Below, piece by piece: positions 8,392 through 17,070 of a DNA stretch of 64,000 nt (within the stretch, counting starts at the first letter, position 1; every line of letters starts with the position of its first letter). Source of the DNA: [Bacillus] enclensis (GTDB lineage Bacteria > Bacillota > Bacilli > Bacillales > Bacillaceae_B); NCBI RefSeq assembly GCF_001456935.1, contig NZ_KQ758483.1, forward strand, positions 960,390 to 1,024,389, given 5' to 3'. Below the pieces are notes generated by a model, which was not told the origin of the DNA, did not search any database, and saw only the letters and a program-made list of their open reading frames with translations. A program made the position numbers and the translations under genes.

Positions 8392-10452
8392 TTACAACTC
8401 AATCTTCACCATATCATCCACGTATTTCGTTGTCGTATATCCTTGAATATCAAGCGTTTTAGGAATGACTTCTTCCCCGAATGTGTCATTGAAAAGTTCG
8501 AAACTTTGAACTGTTTGAAAATAGCGTGGCTGCTCGATTTCTTCGAAAGGATAGCCCGGTTCCATGGGATCGTATTCCTTTCCATATTTATCGACAAGGA
8601 CTCCCTCAGAATCCATCCCCATTGAGATATTTTCATAGTCTTCTTGTCCGGTCACGTGGAATTGAAGTGATTCATATTCACGGTCGGTGAGATCATGATT
8701 ACTGATTACTACTTTTGTCGGGGATCCCACTTCCACTTTATCAATTGAAATGGTACTTCCCAGATAATCAAATGTCTGTGGGTACGGTTGAGTAGAATCC
8801 AATTCTATTATTTTATCATCCTGGACTGCCAGATGAATGGAACCGAACTTCACATTGACTTCTTCTGGCAGCTGCCCGAATAGAGGGTCAAAATGTGCTT
8901 GTAAGGAAATCCATTCCATATTTCCTGGATTGTCCGCAAATGAACTGCCGTATAAGTCTGCTTTCAATTTTTCCCGTCCTGCTTGAAGGAGTTCTAAATT
9001 GAGCATTTCAATCCGCTTCTCAGCGTCTTGATTCTTGAAGCTATATTGAAGGATCGTTGCAGTAGGGGCAATTTTAAGCTTCTCAAAGCGGACAGGCAAG
9101 CCCTCGATTTCTGTTTCCTTTTCCAACGAAAATTCACTTGAAGGATTTTTCTCCACAGGAATCTCAAATTCCCATTTTCCGTCTGCGAATTCCATTTCCT
9201 CATAAGCCCAAGGCTTAAATTCCCCTGGATTTTCAGGATCGCCCATCAGCTTCTGCAGCCTGTTAATGTTTAATTTAATTGTCCCGCTTTCATCTTTCAG
9301 CGGCAGCAGGCTCAGCTTCCCTTCGAAAATATTCTTTTCATTCTTATCAGAGTCTGCTGGCGGGAACGGAGGAGAGAATCTCTGCTGGGCGGTTCGATCC
9401 ATGATTTCATATTCATTCTCAACGTTGACGCCGTCATGCAGATTCAGCATGTATCGATTGTCTTTTGCAGTATCTTCTATTTCATAAAAAACCAATGTCT
9501 GTACATCGTCCGCAACCACACTTTTGATTTTAACTTTTACCCCGTCACTCTCCGCTTCCATGTCAAGCCGTTCACCTAAATCATTCTGCAGATATGTGCG
9601 GAGCTCTTTGTTATCTTCCGTCCAGGAGTAATAGAGGCTGGTGAACGTGCCGGTGACAAAGCCGGTGCACAACAGCAATGTAAACACGGCAGCAAATGAC
9701 ATCCCGATTTTTTTACGTTTCTTTTTCTTTTTTTGCCTGATGCTTTCCTCTTTTTCAATCCTTGCTTTTACATTCATCAATATGACGCCGGGAACCTTCA
9801 CCCCATCTGCAGTCTCCTTTAAAGTCAGCATGATATCCTGGAATGAAGCGAGTTCCTCCTGGCAGCCGGGACAATTGTAGGTATGTATTTCAAAATCAAC
9901 TTTTTGCGGGCGTTCAAGGTTTTTTTCCAAGTAATCTATGTAGTGCAGTTTATATTCCGGGCAGCCGTTTTGGCTTCCGTGATAGCCTAATTCCGTTTTC
10001 AAAAGCTGGATTCCTGAAAATAGGCGCTTTCTTATTTCGCTAATGTCAGCATTGAGCATCTGCGCCGCTTCCTCAAAGGAATATCCCATTAGGTATACGA
10101 CCCCAATGGCTTCTTTATCTTTTTCTGAAAGTTTTTGCAGTGCGTCAAATACATCCTGCACTGGTTCGGTCGGTTGAAAAGCTTCTGAAAGCTCACGGCA
10201 AACCTGTATAAAAATCGAAGAAGCCCATATATCAAAGGGACTCTTTCTTTTATTATTCGGCAGTTCTTGATGTATTTTTTTAATAGCTCTGTAAAATATC
10301 TCCTCCATTTGCTTTTGGTCCGTAAGATGCATCCATCCAATCGTATAAAATGAATTTTGACGCTGTTCAAACCAATTAAAGATGGAGCCCATATCTTTTT
10401 CCCTGATCTTGCTGATCAGGAATGGATCTGTTTTTCTGTTCGCCGGGATCAT
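8392..10452 (-). CDS. Single-chain ECF-type sigma factor fused to a membrane anti-sigma/DUF4179 sensor
   Basis: A 686-residue protein joining two usually separate partners. Residues about 12-155 resemble an ECF sigma factor: a region-2-like helical segment, then region 4 with LSEKDKEAIGVVYLMGYSFEEAAQML and a recognition helix SEIRKRLFSGIQLLK. Next comes a zinc-anti-sigma-like motif, H-x3-C-x2-C (H190, C194, C197 in HTYNCPGC), a very basic stretch (KKKKKRKK), one transmembrane helix (about 250-272) and a large beta-rich extracytoplasmic part of the DUF4179/DUF5643 type. I infer a sigma factor held at the membrane by its own anti-sigma region and released by a surface signal, probably through proteolysis. 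The start at codon ATG 10452 has GAAGGGGG eight bases upstream. It is monocistronic. Confidence 0.85.
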   Translation of the reverse strand: MIPANRKTDPFLISKIREKDMGSIFNWFEQRQNSFYTIGWMHLTDQKQMEEIFYRAIKKIHQELPNNKRKSPFDIWASSIFIQVCRELSEAFQPTEPVQDVFDALQKLSEKDKEAIGVVYLMGYSFEEAAQMLNADISEIRKRLFSGIQLLKTELGYHGSQNGCPEYKLHYIDYLEKNLERPQKVDFEIHTYNCPGCQEELASFQDIMLTLKETADGVKVPGVILMNVKARIEKEESIRQKKKKKRKKIGMSFAAVFTLLLCTGFVTGTFTSLYYSWTEDNKELRTYLQNDLGERLDMEAESDGVKVKIKSVVADDVQTLVFYEIEDTAKDNRYMLNLHDGVNVENEYEIMDRTAQQRFSPPFPPADSDKNEKNIFEGKLSLLPLKDESGTIKLNINRLQKLMGDPENPGEFKPWAYEEMEFADGKWEFEIPVEKNPSSEFSLEKETEIEGLPVRFEKLKIAPTATILQYSFKNQDAEKRIEMLNLELLQAGREKLKADLYGSSFADNPGNMEWISLQAHFDPLFGQLPEEVNVKFGSIHLAVQDDKIIELDSTQPYPQTFDYLGSTISIDKVEVGSPTKVVISNHDLTDREYESLQFHVTGQEDYENISMGMDSEGVLVDKYGKEYDPMEPGYPFEEIEQPRYFQTVQSFELFNDTFGEEVIPKTLDIQGYTTTKYVDDMVKIEL

Positions 10453-10576
10453 TTTCATATCCCCCTTCAATACTTGTGCCACTTCAAAATGACAAAATTG
10501 TAAGAAAATAAATTCCGTGAGTCTATGTTACCATATTCAACCCTTGTGTTCATCCACTTTTTCTGAATTTTGAGTT

Positions 10577-11731
10577 TCAAACAGGAGTTTCTTCCTTGTT
10601 CAGAAGGGAATTCGATTTTTTATGTAAAGAGTGTTGATATGCAAGGATTCCTTTTCCAATCCACCCGACAGCCCCATTTTTCTTAATTAAGTCGTACCCG
10701 CTGCAGTTATCGTCGATAAGTGATACGATGTCTCCTTTTTTTACGGTGATATGAGCACAGGAAACATCGTTTTTGGCATATGCACTGCCATTTTCTCCTT
10801 GACAAATATATTCATTTTTCACATATAACTTATTTATTGTTTCAACCTGTTCACATAAAGTGAAGTGTTGTCCTGCTATGATGGGAACGAGTTCATAGGA
10901 TGGGTAGGAGATTGCACCCGTCATTTCAGAATCAGCATGAAAATCTTCTAAAACTTCGAATTTTGGGAATGAATCGGTATATGTATATGTGATCGAATCC
11001 TTTTTATTTATACGATCAATGATCAGGGCATTGAGCTGACCGGTTTTTTTAATGATGTTTCCACCATCAATTGCGATCATTTTTTTCACTTCATCGATAA
11101 TTGGTTTGTGTGACGATATATCGGATGAGTAGTTGACGACCGGCCAGTGGCCGACGATCACATATTTGCCTGCATTGTGCGTGTGATGAAGAAATTCACG
11201 GAATGTTATAGCTTTCAATCGATCTGTTTCCTCCCAATCGACCCGTTCCTCAAGACCGGCGTGAACGAAGATATAGTCATCCGCTTCAATTGCAGTCGGC
11301 AACTGAAGCAGCCAGATAATTTCTTTTGAAAAATGGCAAGTCAACCCTTCTTTGATTTCGCCGACTGTCGTATCCTCGCCAATGACAAAACCTATTTTAT
11401 CGAGCCATTCATTCAGGATCGAATGTTGTCTCGTTTTTAAATATCCCACGAGTTCAGGGTTTTCTTCGACCAAATCTTCAACCAATGTGTCGCAGTTGCC
11501 TTCAGTGACATGTACATTTGGGTATTGAGCCTCCAGCTCCATGATAAACCTCACCACACCGTCACTGTTGCTGCCTTTTTCACAAAGATCACCGTTTATG
11601 ATCAAATAATCTCCTGTGTTGAAATCCACTTTATTCAATAGTTGTTTGAAAAGCTCCAGTTCACCATGTATGTCGGATATGACGATTACTCTTGCATTAT
11701 CGGGTATGAATAGTTTTTTTATTTTTTCCAA
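10577..11731 (-). CDS. PPP-type metallophosphoesterase with C-terminal SH3-like domain
   Basis: A 384-residue phosphatase. The two-metal calcineurin-type core carries all the PPP motifs: VISDIHGE (about 18-25), NGDLCEKGSN (about 45-54), a GNCD in place of the usual GNHE (about 78-81), FVHAGLE (about 155) and VGHWPV (about 196). The bacterial PrpE/ApaH-like group dephosphorylates proteins or dinucleoside polyphosphates. The C-terminal 110 residues form an unrelated beta-rich segment, with KKGDIVSLIDDNCSGYDLI and GAVGWIGKG resembling an SH3 module. The start is TTG after AGAGGTG. There is no signal peptide, so a cytoplasmic SH3-like ligand domain is unusual. Two apparently unrelated single genes flank it. 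Confidence 0.82.
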   Translation of the reverse strand: MEKIKKLFIPDNARVIVISDIHGELELFKQLLNKVDFNTGDYLIINGDLCEKGSNSDGVVRFIMELEAQYPNVHVTEGNCDTLVEDLVEENPELVGYLKTRQHSILNEWLDKIGFVIGEDTTVGEIKEGLTCHFSKEIIWLLQLPTAIEADDYIFVHAGLEERVDWEETDRLKAITFREFLHHTHNAGKYVIVGHWPVVNYSSDISSHKPIIDEVKKMIAIDGGNIIKKTGQLNALIIDRINKKDSITYTYTDSFPKFEVLEDFHADSEMTGAISYPSYELVPIIAGQHFTLCEQVETINKLYVKNEYICQGENGSAYAKNDVSCAHITVKKGDIVSLIDDNCSGYDLIKKNGAVGWIGKGILAYQHSLHKKSNSLLNKEETPV

Positions 11732-11783
11732 TAGGGAACACCTCTTTGTACATAGTTTTATCTATAAGTCTATGAGAGCCCGG

Positions 11784-12302
11784 TTATTTCTCTTTGACCG
11801 GAAGCACGATGGAAGAATATACGGTTCCATCAATTTCGATATCCACTCTCCATTTTCCACTTTCGGGGAACCATAGTGTGACAGGCTGCTTCTTATCATG
11901 GAGCTGAGAAAGTGTTATCGGTTCTCTTTTTGCTGAACCGTCATGCGTAAATAAAAGACGAACGTTATCTGTCTCCACCGCCGCAATGGGTAAAATCACA
12001 TTTGTTTCATAGTTCCTTTCTTCCACCACCAAAGATTCGTATTCAATACTTCCGCTCTCATCCCCTAAATACAATACACCATCGGATACATAGTCCGGGC
12101 TTATGTGCCATTTGGCTCTTTCCTCGCCTGAAAAGTGAAGGAACACAAAAAGCAGTACAAGAGTCAAGCAGGCAGCTTGGGCTTTCCAGAATCCATTGAC
12201 AGTTTTGAATGAGTTCATTATTTCAGAATAAGGAGCCACTTTTTTCAACACTAAAAAGACGACATTCAAAAGGAGCAGAAAAAAAGCAAGATATAAAAAC
12301 AA
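11784..12302 (-). CDS. Membrane-anchored protein of unknown function
   Basis: 172 residues. Two hydrophobic helices at the N-terminus (about 2-20 and 42-60) are separated by a short basic loop and followed by a beta-rich domain of about 110 residues that should lie outside the membrane, ending in LWFPESGKWRVDIEIDGTVY. That tail resembles the immunoglobulin-like FixH/YtkA group in pattern only. The start is TTG at 12302, seven bases after AAGGAGG. I do not recognise a defined family, and the neighbours give no functional link. Confidence 0.65.
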   Translation of the reverse strand: MFLYLAFFLLLLNVVFLVLKKVAPYSEIMNSFKTVNGFWKAQAACLTLVLLFVFLHFSGEERAKWHISPDYVSDGVLYLGDESGSIEYESLVVEERNYETNVILPIAAVETDNVRLLFTHDGSAKREPITLSQLHDKKQPVTLWFPESGKWRVDIEIDGTVYSSIVLPVKEK

Positions 12303-12429
12303 AGAATTCCTCCTTTTCCCATCATTCTATTTCACTATCATTACATTACTATTCAAACTTTTTTACTAATACTACACCCCTGTTTCCAATTATTGCATTT
12401 TACTAAATGTAACTCAAACTCAATTTAAG

Positions 12430-12456
12430 TAAAAACAGCGGGGATCCCCCCGCTGC
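12430..12456 (-). terminator. Terminator of the lipoprotein gene
   Basis: On the minus strand CAGCGGGG pairs with CCCCGCTG and is followed by T5. Confidence 0.85.
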
Positions 12457-12461
12457 ACCAT

Positions 12462-13148
12462 TTAACTCTTATTCGATTCTACTGCTGTATTCAATGCCTC
12501 GAATGGGTCTTCACTATTTGAAGTGATGGTATATATCAATTTTCCATCCTGCCATTTGACGACGGTTTCCGGATGATCCTTAAATCCATTGATCTCAATC
12601 ATCCCAATCTTGTTTGGTGCAGGCAGATAATGGTCCTCCAGATAATCTACTACATCCCTCCCCAAATCAGGGCCTTCTTCATACCCGTCAATTGTATATT
12701 GGGGATCAGTGGGGAAATTAATTCTTATGAGCCATCGGCCTTCGTTCCAGGATAGGTATTCATGTCCGGCAGCTCCTTCTTGAAAGCCGCTGATTCCATG
12801 ACCCAGATCAATGTTGGTCTGTTTGATTTTCGTATAACCTTCGAGGGTGCCGGCAGCTTCCTCTGCAGAAGTATAGGCTTTTTCATCTATCACGGCTTCA
12901 TCATCAGGAGTTTGCGCTTCACTTGATTCTTCATCCGCAGGCTGATTATCTTTTTCATTCTGTGGATCTCCAGTATCTTCTAATCCGATGTTGCTTTCTT
13001 CACCCGAATCTGAAGTATCGTCCACTTGATTTTGTTCAGTTTCGGATTCTTTTTCATCCTTTTCAGGTACTGTCCCATTCCCGCTGCATGCCGTTAGGAG
13101 GAACATACTGCAAGCAAGGAAAACAGACGCATACGATTTTATGGACAT
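12462..13148 (-). CDS. Acidic lipoprotein of unknown function
   Basis: 228 residues with a type II signal peptide: MSIKSYASVFLACSMFLLTAC, lipobox LTAC with the modified cysteine at residue 21. A long acidic, E/D/S-rich low-complexity linker (about 25-85) leads to a folded C-terminal domain (about 90-228) with YLSWNEGRWLIRINFPTD and a late KWQDGKLIYTITSN. The protein should be tethered to the outer face of the membrane with the domain held off through the wall by the linker. The start is ATG 13148 behind AAGGTGGTG; an in-frame upstream start lacks a ribosome site. No family recognised with confidence. Confidence 0.78.
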   Translation of the reverse strand: MSIKSYASVFLACSMFLLTACSGNGTVPEKDEKESETEQNQVDDTSDSGEESNIGLEDTGDPQNEKDNQPADEESSEAQTPDDEAVIDEKAYTSAEEAAGTLEGYTKIKQTNIDLGHGISGFQEGAAGHEYLSWNEGRWLIRINFPTDPQYTIDGYEEGPDLGRDVVDYLEDHYLPAPNKIGMIEINGFKDHPETVVKWQDGKLIYTITSNSEDPFEALNTAVESNKS

Positions 13149-13247
13149 TCCTGCACCACCTTTATTTATAATACTTACAATACCTTTAACATCATGCATA
13201 TGTTTATAATAGAAAATTGGCAAATCTGTTTGTCAGGAAAAAATTAT

Positions 13248-13703
13248 TTAAGATATGTCCATTGCCATCCGGACCATATCCCTGCACTGAATTCCATTTT
13301 CAAAAATCTCTTCATCATAGTGCTTTATGAAAAAGTCTAAATCCACACCCGTTATTCTAAATCCGCATTTTTGATAGAGTGCAAGCTGCCCGACTCCTGA
13401 GTTGCCGGTGCCCACTTCAATCGTTTTAAATCCTTTATTCTTCGCCTTCGTTATTGCGTCCATTACAAGCTGTTTTCCGATTCCCCTGCCATGCAATTCC
13501 TCTGGAACAGCCACATTCACAAGTTCGATCGTACCTGGCCTGGTCGGCAGTAATACATAGACACCCACAACTTCCTCATAGAGTTCGGCTATAAAGCATT
13601 CTCCGCGGCTGGCATATTCCCTTACAATCTCTTCTGAGGGATCAGCCAGCAATAATAGTTTCATAGGAAGCGGTTCATCGTTATTGCGTTTTCTGATGAT
13701 CAT
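13248..13703 (-). CDS. GNAT-family N-acetyltransferase
   Basis: A 151-residue acetyltransferase with a standard core: the beta4 strand IELVNVAVPEELHGRGIGKQLVMDAI carries the acetyl-CoA pyrophosphate loop (about 71-78), followed by TIEVGTGNSGVGQLALYQKCGFRI. The GTGNSGVGQLALYQKCGF segment is typical of the YhfO/AacA4-like subgroup with unknown substrate. The ATG is preceded by GAGGGTG. Confidence 0.87.
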   Translation of the reverse strand: MIIRKRNNDEPLPMKLLLLADPSEEIVREYASRGECFIAELYEEVVGVYVLLPTRPGTIELVNVAVPEELHGRGIGKQLVMDAITKAKNKGFKTIEVGTGNSGVGQLALYQKCGFRITGVDLDFFIKHYDEEIFENGIQCRDMVRMAMDIS

Positions 13704-13769
13704 TGTTCACCCTCGTTTTCTGTTAAATTTTAAAGTCAAGGCTTTATAAGCCCGCAGGTACCAGATGAA

Positions 13770-14432
13770 TCAGACAAGCTGCATATTCAGTCTATGATTC
13801 AAACTTGCCTTGATCTTTCTGACTGTATCATTCACAAAATCATCCATTTCCTCAGTTGAAAGATAAATAAAATCGTGGTCACCCGGGATCGAGCTGTTCT
13901 TATAGAAATTCGTGATATTCTCGATCTGCTCGAGTGTCTGCCCGTCCCTGAAGAAACTCAAGTATTCAGGAAAATCTTCAATATGCTGAAAATCCGTCCA
14001 GAAAATGCTTTCTTGATGCTGTTTGAGATATAAAAAATCCTGCCCGTACCAATCCCTTTTAACAATTCTTGCGTAATCAGGAGAGTTCAATATATCCTGA
14101 TAGACCTTCTCCTTTTTCTTCTCCGCTAAGATCTTCAGCCACTCCTCATCGGTTACCAGATGAATGAAATAGCCAAGATAGTAAGAAAGTTCTTCTGTAT
14201 CGAACTCACTTTCACCCCGAAGATACTCATCGTAAAATGATTCTGCATTGATTAAGCCTTCACCCTTGAAATGTGTAATGGTCTTCGGCGGATGAGGAAT
14301 CCCGTCCTCCCCGATAAGGCCGCAGTCCGGACCGATATTCCCTACCAAAAATCCAATCCGTGAAACAGCAAGTTCCGTTCTCAACAATTCTTCTGCGATT
14401 CTGAAATGTGTCACCCAAGTAGCCAACTTCAT
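13770..14432 (-). CDS. Zinc-dependent phospholipase C/S1-P1-like hydrolase family protein
   Basis: About 220 residues. The N-terminal KLATWVTHFRIAEELL followed by FLVGNIGPDCG and the histidine-bearing YYLGYFIHLVTDEEW match the helical zinc-dependent phospholipase C family (Zn_dep_PLPC), whose metal site is built from His and Asp residues in these segments (THF, GNIGPD, HLVTDE). It lacks a signal peptide, unlike classical secreted phospholipases, so a cytoplasmic hydrolase is more likely. The ATG at 14432 matches the family's usual N-terminus, although its AAAGGAG site is close (about two bases); a TTG at 14501 has no visible site. Confidence 0.72.
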   Translation of the reverse strand: MKLATWVTHFRIAEELLRTELAVSRIGFLVGNIGPDCGLIGEDGIPHPPKTITHFKGEGLINAESFYDEYLRGESEFDTEELSYYLGYFIHLVTDEEWLKILAEKKKEKVYQDILNSPDYARIVKRDWYGQDFLYLKQHQESIFWTDFQHIEDFPEYLSFFRDGQTLEQIENITNFYKNSSIPGDHDFIYLSTEEMDDFVNDTVRKIKASLNHRLNMQLV

Positions 14433-14553
14433 CTCTCCTTTATTATGGGATGATGCGATTTGAAAATATAGCCGCATCTCGCTTTTGGAAACCGGGACCA
14501 ATTAAATCCGCTTTCACAATTATCCAATAATTCCTAACTCTTAACAACAGTTT

Positions 14554-14590
14554 AACAAAAAAACTGGAGACCATATGTCTGGTCTCCAGT
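14554..14590 (-). terminator. Terminator of the 62-residue membrane protein gene
   Basis: A perfect 10-bp stem, ACTGGAGACC with GGTCTCCAGT, followed on the minus strand by T7. Confidence 0.9.
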
Positions 14591-14606
14591 CACTGTACCT
14601 TTACAT

Positions 14607-14795
14607 TCACCCTTTAAAATAAAGAAAAATAATTAGAAATACGATCAGCCCCATTAATAAAATCGGGCCCACACCCATACTGTAGACGATGTACACCTTA
14701 GCATTGAGGATAAAACGTATGACATGGATGATGAGTAAAAAAATCAAAATGAAGATGGAGATATTCACAAGTGGATTCCGATTGTTTCTATACAA
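14607..14795 (-). CDS. Small two-helix membrane protein
   Basis: 62 residues with two hydrophobic helices (about 11-30 and 38-60) and almost no soluble part. It starts at TTG 14795 behind a GGGGCTGG stretch and is followed directly by a strong terminator, which supports it being a real gene. Similar small integral membrane proteins are common in bacilli and have no assigned role. Confidence 0.6.
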   Translation of the reverse strand: MYRNNRNPLVNISIFILIFLLIIHVIRFILNAKVYIVYSMGVGPILLMGLIVFLIIFLYFKG

Positions 14796-14930
14796 GAAAC
14801 CAGCCCCTATCTAGAGCTCCAAGTTGACTTACACATTGCAAAATTCGCTCTCGTACAATTAGTCTCTATATAGATATTCATCTTGTCCATTATCATTCAT
14901 ACATTTTCTCGAGCTTTACACTTTCAGGCC

Positions 14931-16490
14931 TCATACTCTCGGGTAAATCATATACTCAATATTTAAAAAATGCATCCCAAAGATTTTCATGTTGTGGCTG
15001 GCTGCAAGTGAACCCTGGCTTGTTTCCTGGATCAAGAAATGCTCGGAAAGAGGAAGTTTAAAAAGAATATCCCCTGCAGCCAGATAAACACCAGGATCTC
15101 CCTTTCCTTCGCTTGTCAAAATCAAGGAGCCATTGAATTCCTTCAATTGAAGAATTCCGACCATCGAGGAATACGGAAGCGGCAGTGCAATATTCATAAA
15201 GGTCCTCCCGTCTGTTTCATGCCGGGAATAGATGGCTGCAAACACGGTGGATTGATCCACCTTTCGGACCCATACCCTCGGTTGCTCCCTTCCATCCAGG
15301 TCCGGATCAACCTGCAGGATTTCTCCTGTCATTACAGTACTTTTGCTGGAAAGGGGCAGGTTTAATTGCTGCATCCTCGCACTGATGAGCTTGAAACACC
15401 ATGCCATCGGTTTGAACCAGGATGCCCATTTGACTGATGCAGTTAATTGATACTCTTCTGTGTGCTCATAGAAATGGACGATTGAATGGGGTAAAGAATC
15501 CACATCAACAAAGTCTTTAAGATCATCTACGAGACCCGGATGCTTTTTTCCGGTCCATTGAACACCACCCTTTATCCTGCTCACTGGAAAAGTGCACGTT
15601 TCCTGCCTGGATGACGGCGGGGATACCCCCCAGCCGATCACACCGGCCAGTCCAAATAAGATACAATTGACAAGACCATGGAACAATAGCATGAATCCGA
15701 TACTGACATACAAAAATCCAAAAGCACTGTTCAGCGCATAAAGCATTGAAAATAAAATCGTTACTCCAAGCGCTGAATATGAAATCCGGATCAGGAATGC
15801 CTGAAGACGGGAGGCAAAACGGGTCCGGAATGAAAGTCCGATAAGACTGTAAATGGCAACTATATACACCAGTACGGACAGGACTTCAAGAATCGGCCAA
15901 AAAGTAATTCCAATTGCTACAAGCATAGGACCTGCCAAGATAGCAGGCACGATCCATCGATACATAGGGGACTCATGTATCCTTCCAAATAACCCCAGCG
16001 AAACCGGCAGCAAAAAAGCAGAGTAATGGAAATGTATGGCCGTTAACCATGTGATCAGTGGGCCGAACCCTGTATCCACACCATTAATATAAGCAAAAAA
16101 CCACAGCCCGCCTATAAACAGATACATCAAACCGACATCGATTGAAATTTCTGCCCAATTGGTGAACCCTCTCCTGAAAAATCGTTTCAACCCATTAGAT
16201 GCAATCAAGAGGGTAAAGCCAACATAAATAATAGAAAGCAGCAGCTTCCCCCCACTCCAGGAAACGAATTGCAGCAGGAAAACGGAAAGCATTGCAATCC
16301 AAGTGACTACTCTATTCAGCCTGCTGAACTCAATGATCTGCAGAAGCACGACTGGTACCAAAATCAATTGTGCAGCAGTCAGCATCAACATATGAGGCTG
16401 GTCTGTCACCAGCACGCAGCTTATAGTAAACAAAACCACCCCTGCAAGGGTGATGGGATTAACCAGACTGCGCAGTAAATGTACCTTCAT
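14931..16490 (-). CDS. yndJ: YndJ-family membrane protein
   Basis: A 519-residue protein with about nine to ten membrane helices in the first 300 residues, followed by a soluble domain of about 200 residues (VHFYEHTEEYQLTASVKW, MNIALPLPYSSMVGILQLKE) of the kind seen in YndJ. Its start overlaps the end of yndH by 32 bp, implying translational coupling. The gene order yndG-yndH-yndJ matches the B. subtilis cluster. No molecular function is established; the operon joins a START-like/DoxX protein and a DUF4166 protein with this transporter-like membrane protein. Confidence 0.83.
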   Translation of the reverse strand: MKVHLLRSLVNPITLAGVVLFTISCVLVTDQPHMLMLTAAQLILVPVVLLQIIEFSRLNRVVTWIAMLSVFLLQFVSWSGGKLLLSIIYVGFTLLIASNGLKRFFRRGFTNWAEISIDVGLMYLFIGGLWFFAYINGVDTGFGPLITWLTAIHFHYSAFLLPVSLGLFGRIHESPMYRWIVPAILAGPMLVAIGITFWPILEVLSVLVYIVAIYSLIGLSFRTRFASRLQAFLIRISYSALGVTILFSMLYALNSAFGFLYVSIGFMLLFHGLVNCILFGLAGVIGWGVSPPSSRQETCTFPVSRIKGGVQWTGKKHPGLVDDLKDFVDVDSLPHSIVHFYEHTEEYQLTASVKWASWFKPMAWCFKLISARMQQLNLPLSSKSTVMTGEILQVDPDLDGREQPRVWVRKVDQSTVFAAIYSRHETDGRTFMNIALPLPYSSMVGILQLKEFNGSLILTSEGKGDPGVYLAAGDILFKLPLSEHFLIQETSQGSLAASHNMKIFGMHFLNIEYMIYPRV

Positions 16491-17070
16491 AAGTCATCAT
16501 CCTGCCTATAAATTTATTATGTATATCAACTTTTATCGTATAGCATCGAGAGACCTCATCATATCCTTCCTCCACGGCGACCTCGCCTTTGAATAAGGAA
16601 GGGAGCTTGATTTCAAATTTACCGGCAATGAAGCGTTGAGAACCGGATCGGATGCGCAATCCTCCGTCATGACTTACACTAAGATTTAAATCTGAATAAA
16701 ACAGGCTTGGTTCACCCAGATAATCCTTTACTACCCCGCGCTCGGCATCAATCGTCATGAAGGCATTAAAATGGCGTGTCACTTCTTCAAAAAAGAAGGA
16801 CCGCTCCCAATAAACCTCTGTCTCTCCGCTTTCCATGAGCCTGCAGCTATTTTTAATTGTGAACGGTACATCCTTATCACTTTCAGGAAAAAGAAACTTT
16901 CTGCGGACAGCATAAGTTAAAAAGGGCTTGAGCCAAGCCGGCCCGGTTTCTATTTTTGACATTGTCCCTGTCCCTTGGAAGGGTTGTCCGACAGACAGCA
17001 TATACCTCTCCTGAAGTTTTGGATGAAGGTTTTTGAATTCTGCCCCTAAAAGTTCTTTGTAAATCGTCAC
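16459..17070 (-). CDS. yndH: DUF4166 protein YndH
   Basis: A 203-residue protein. The N-terminal helix YKELLGAEFKNLHPKLQERY and the beta-barrel body with FFFEEVTRHFNAFMTIDAERG and YSDLNLSVSHDGGLRIRSG are typical of DUF4166, a domain often found in yndH-type operons. The GTG start shares GTGA with the stop of the upstream yndG gene, so translation is coupled. No catalytic residues are evident. Confidence 0.82.
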   Translation of the reverse strand: MTIYKELLGAEFKNLHPKLQERYMLSVGQPFQGTGTMSKIETGPAWLKPFLTYAVRRKFLFPESDKDVPFTIKNSCRLMESGETEVYWERSFFFEEVTRHFNAFMTIDAERGVVKDYLGEPSLFYSDLNLSVSHDGGLRIRSGSQRFIAGKFEIKLPSLFKGEVAVEEGYDEVSRCYTIKVDIHNKFIGRMMTYEGTFTAQSG

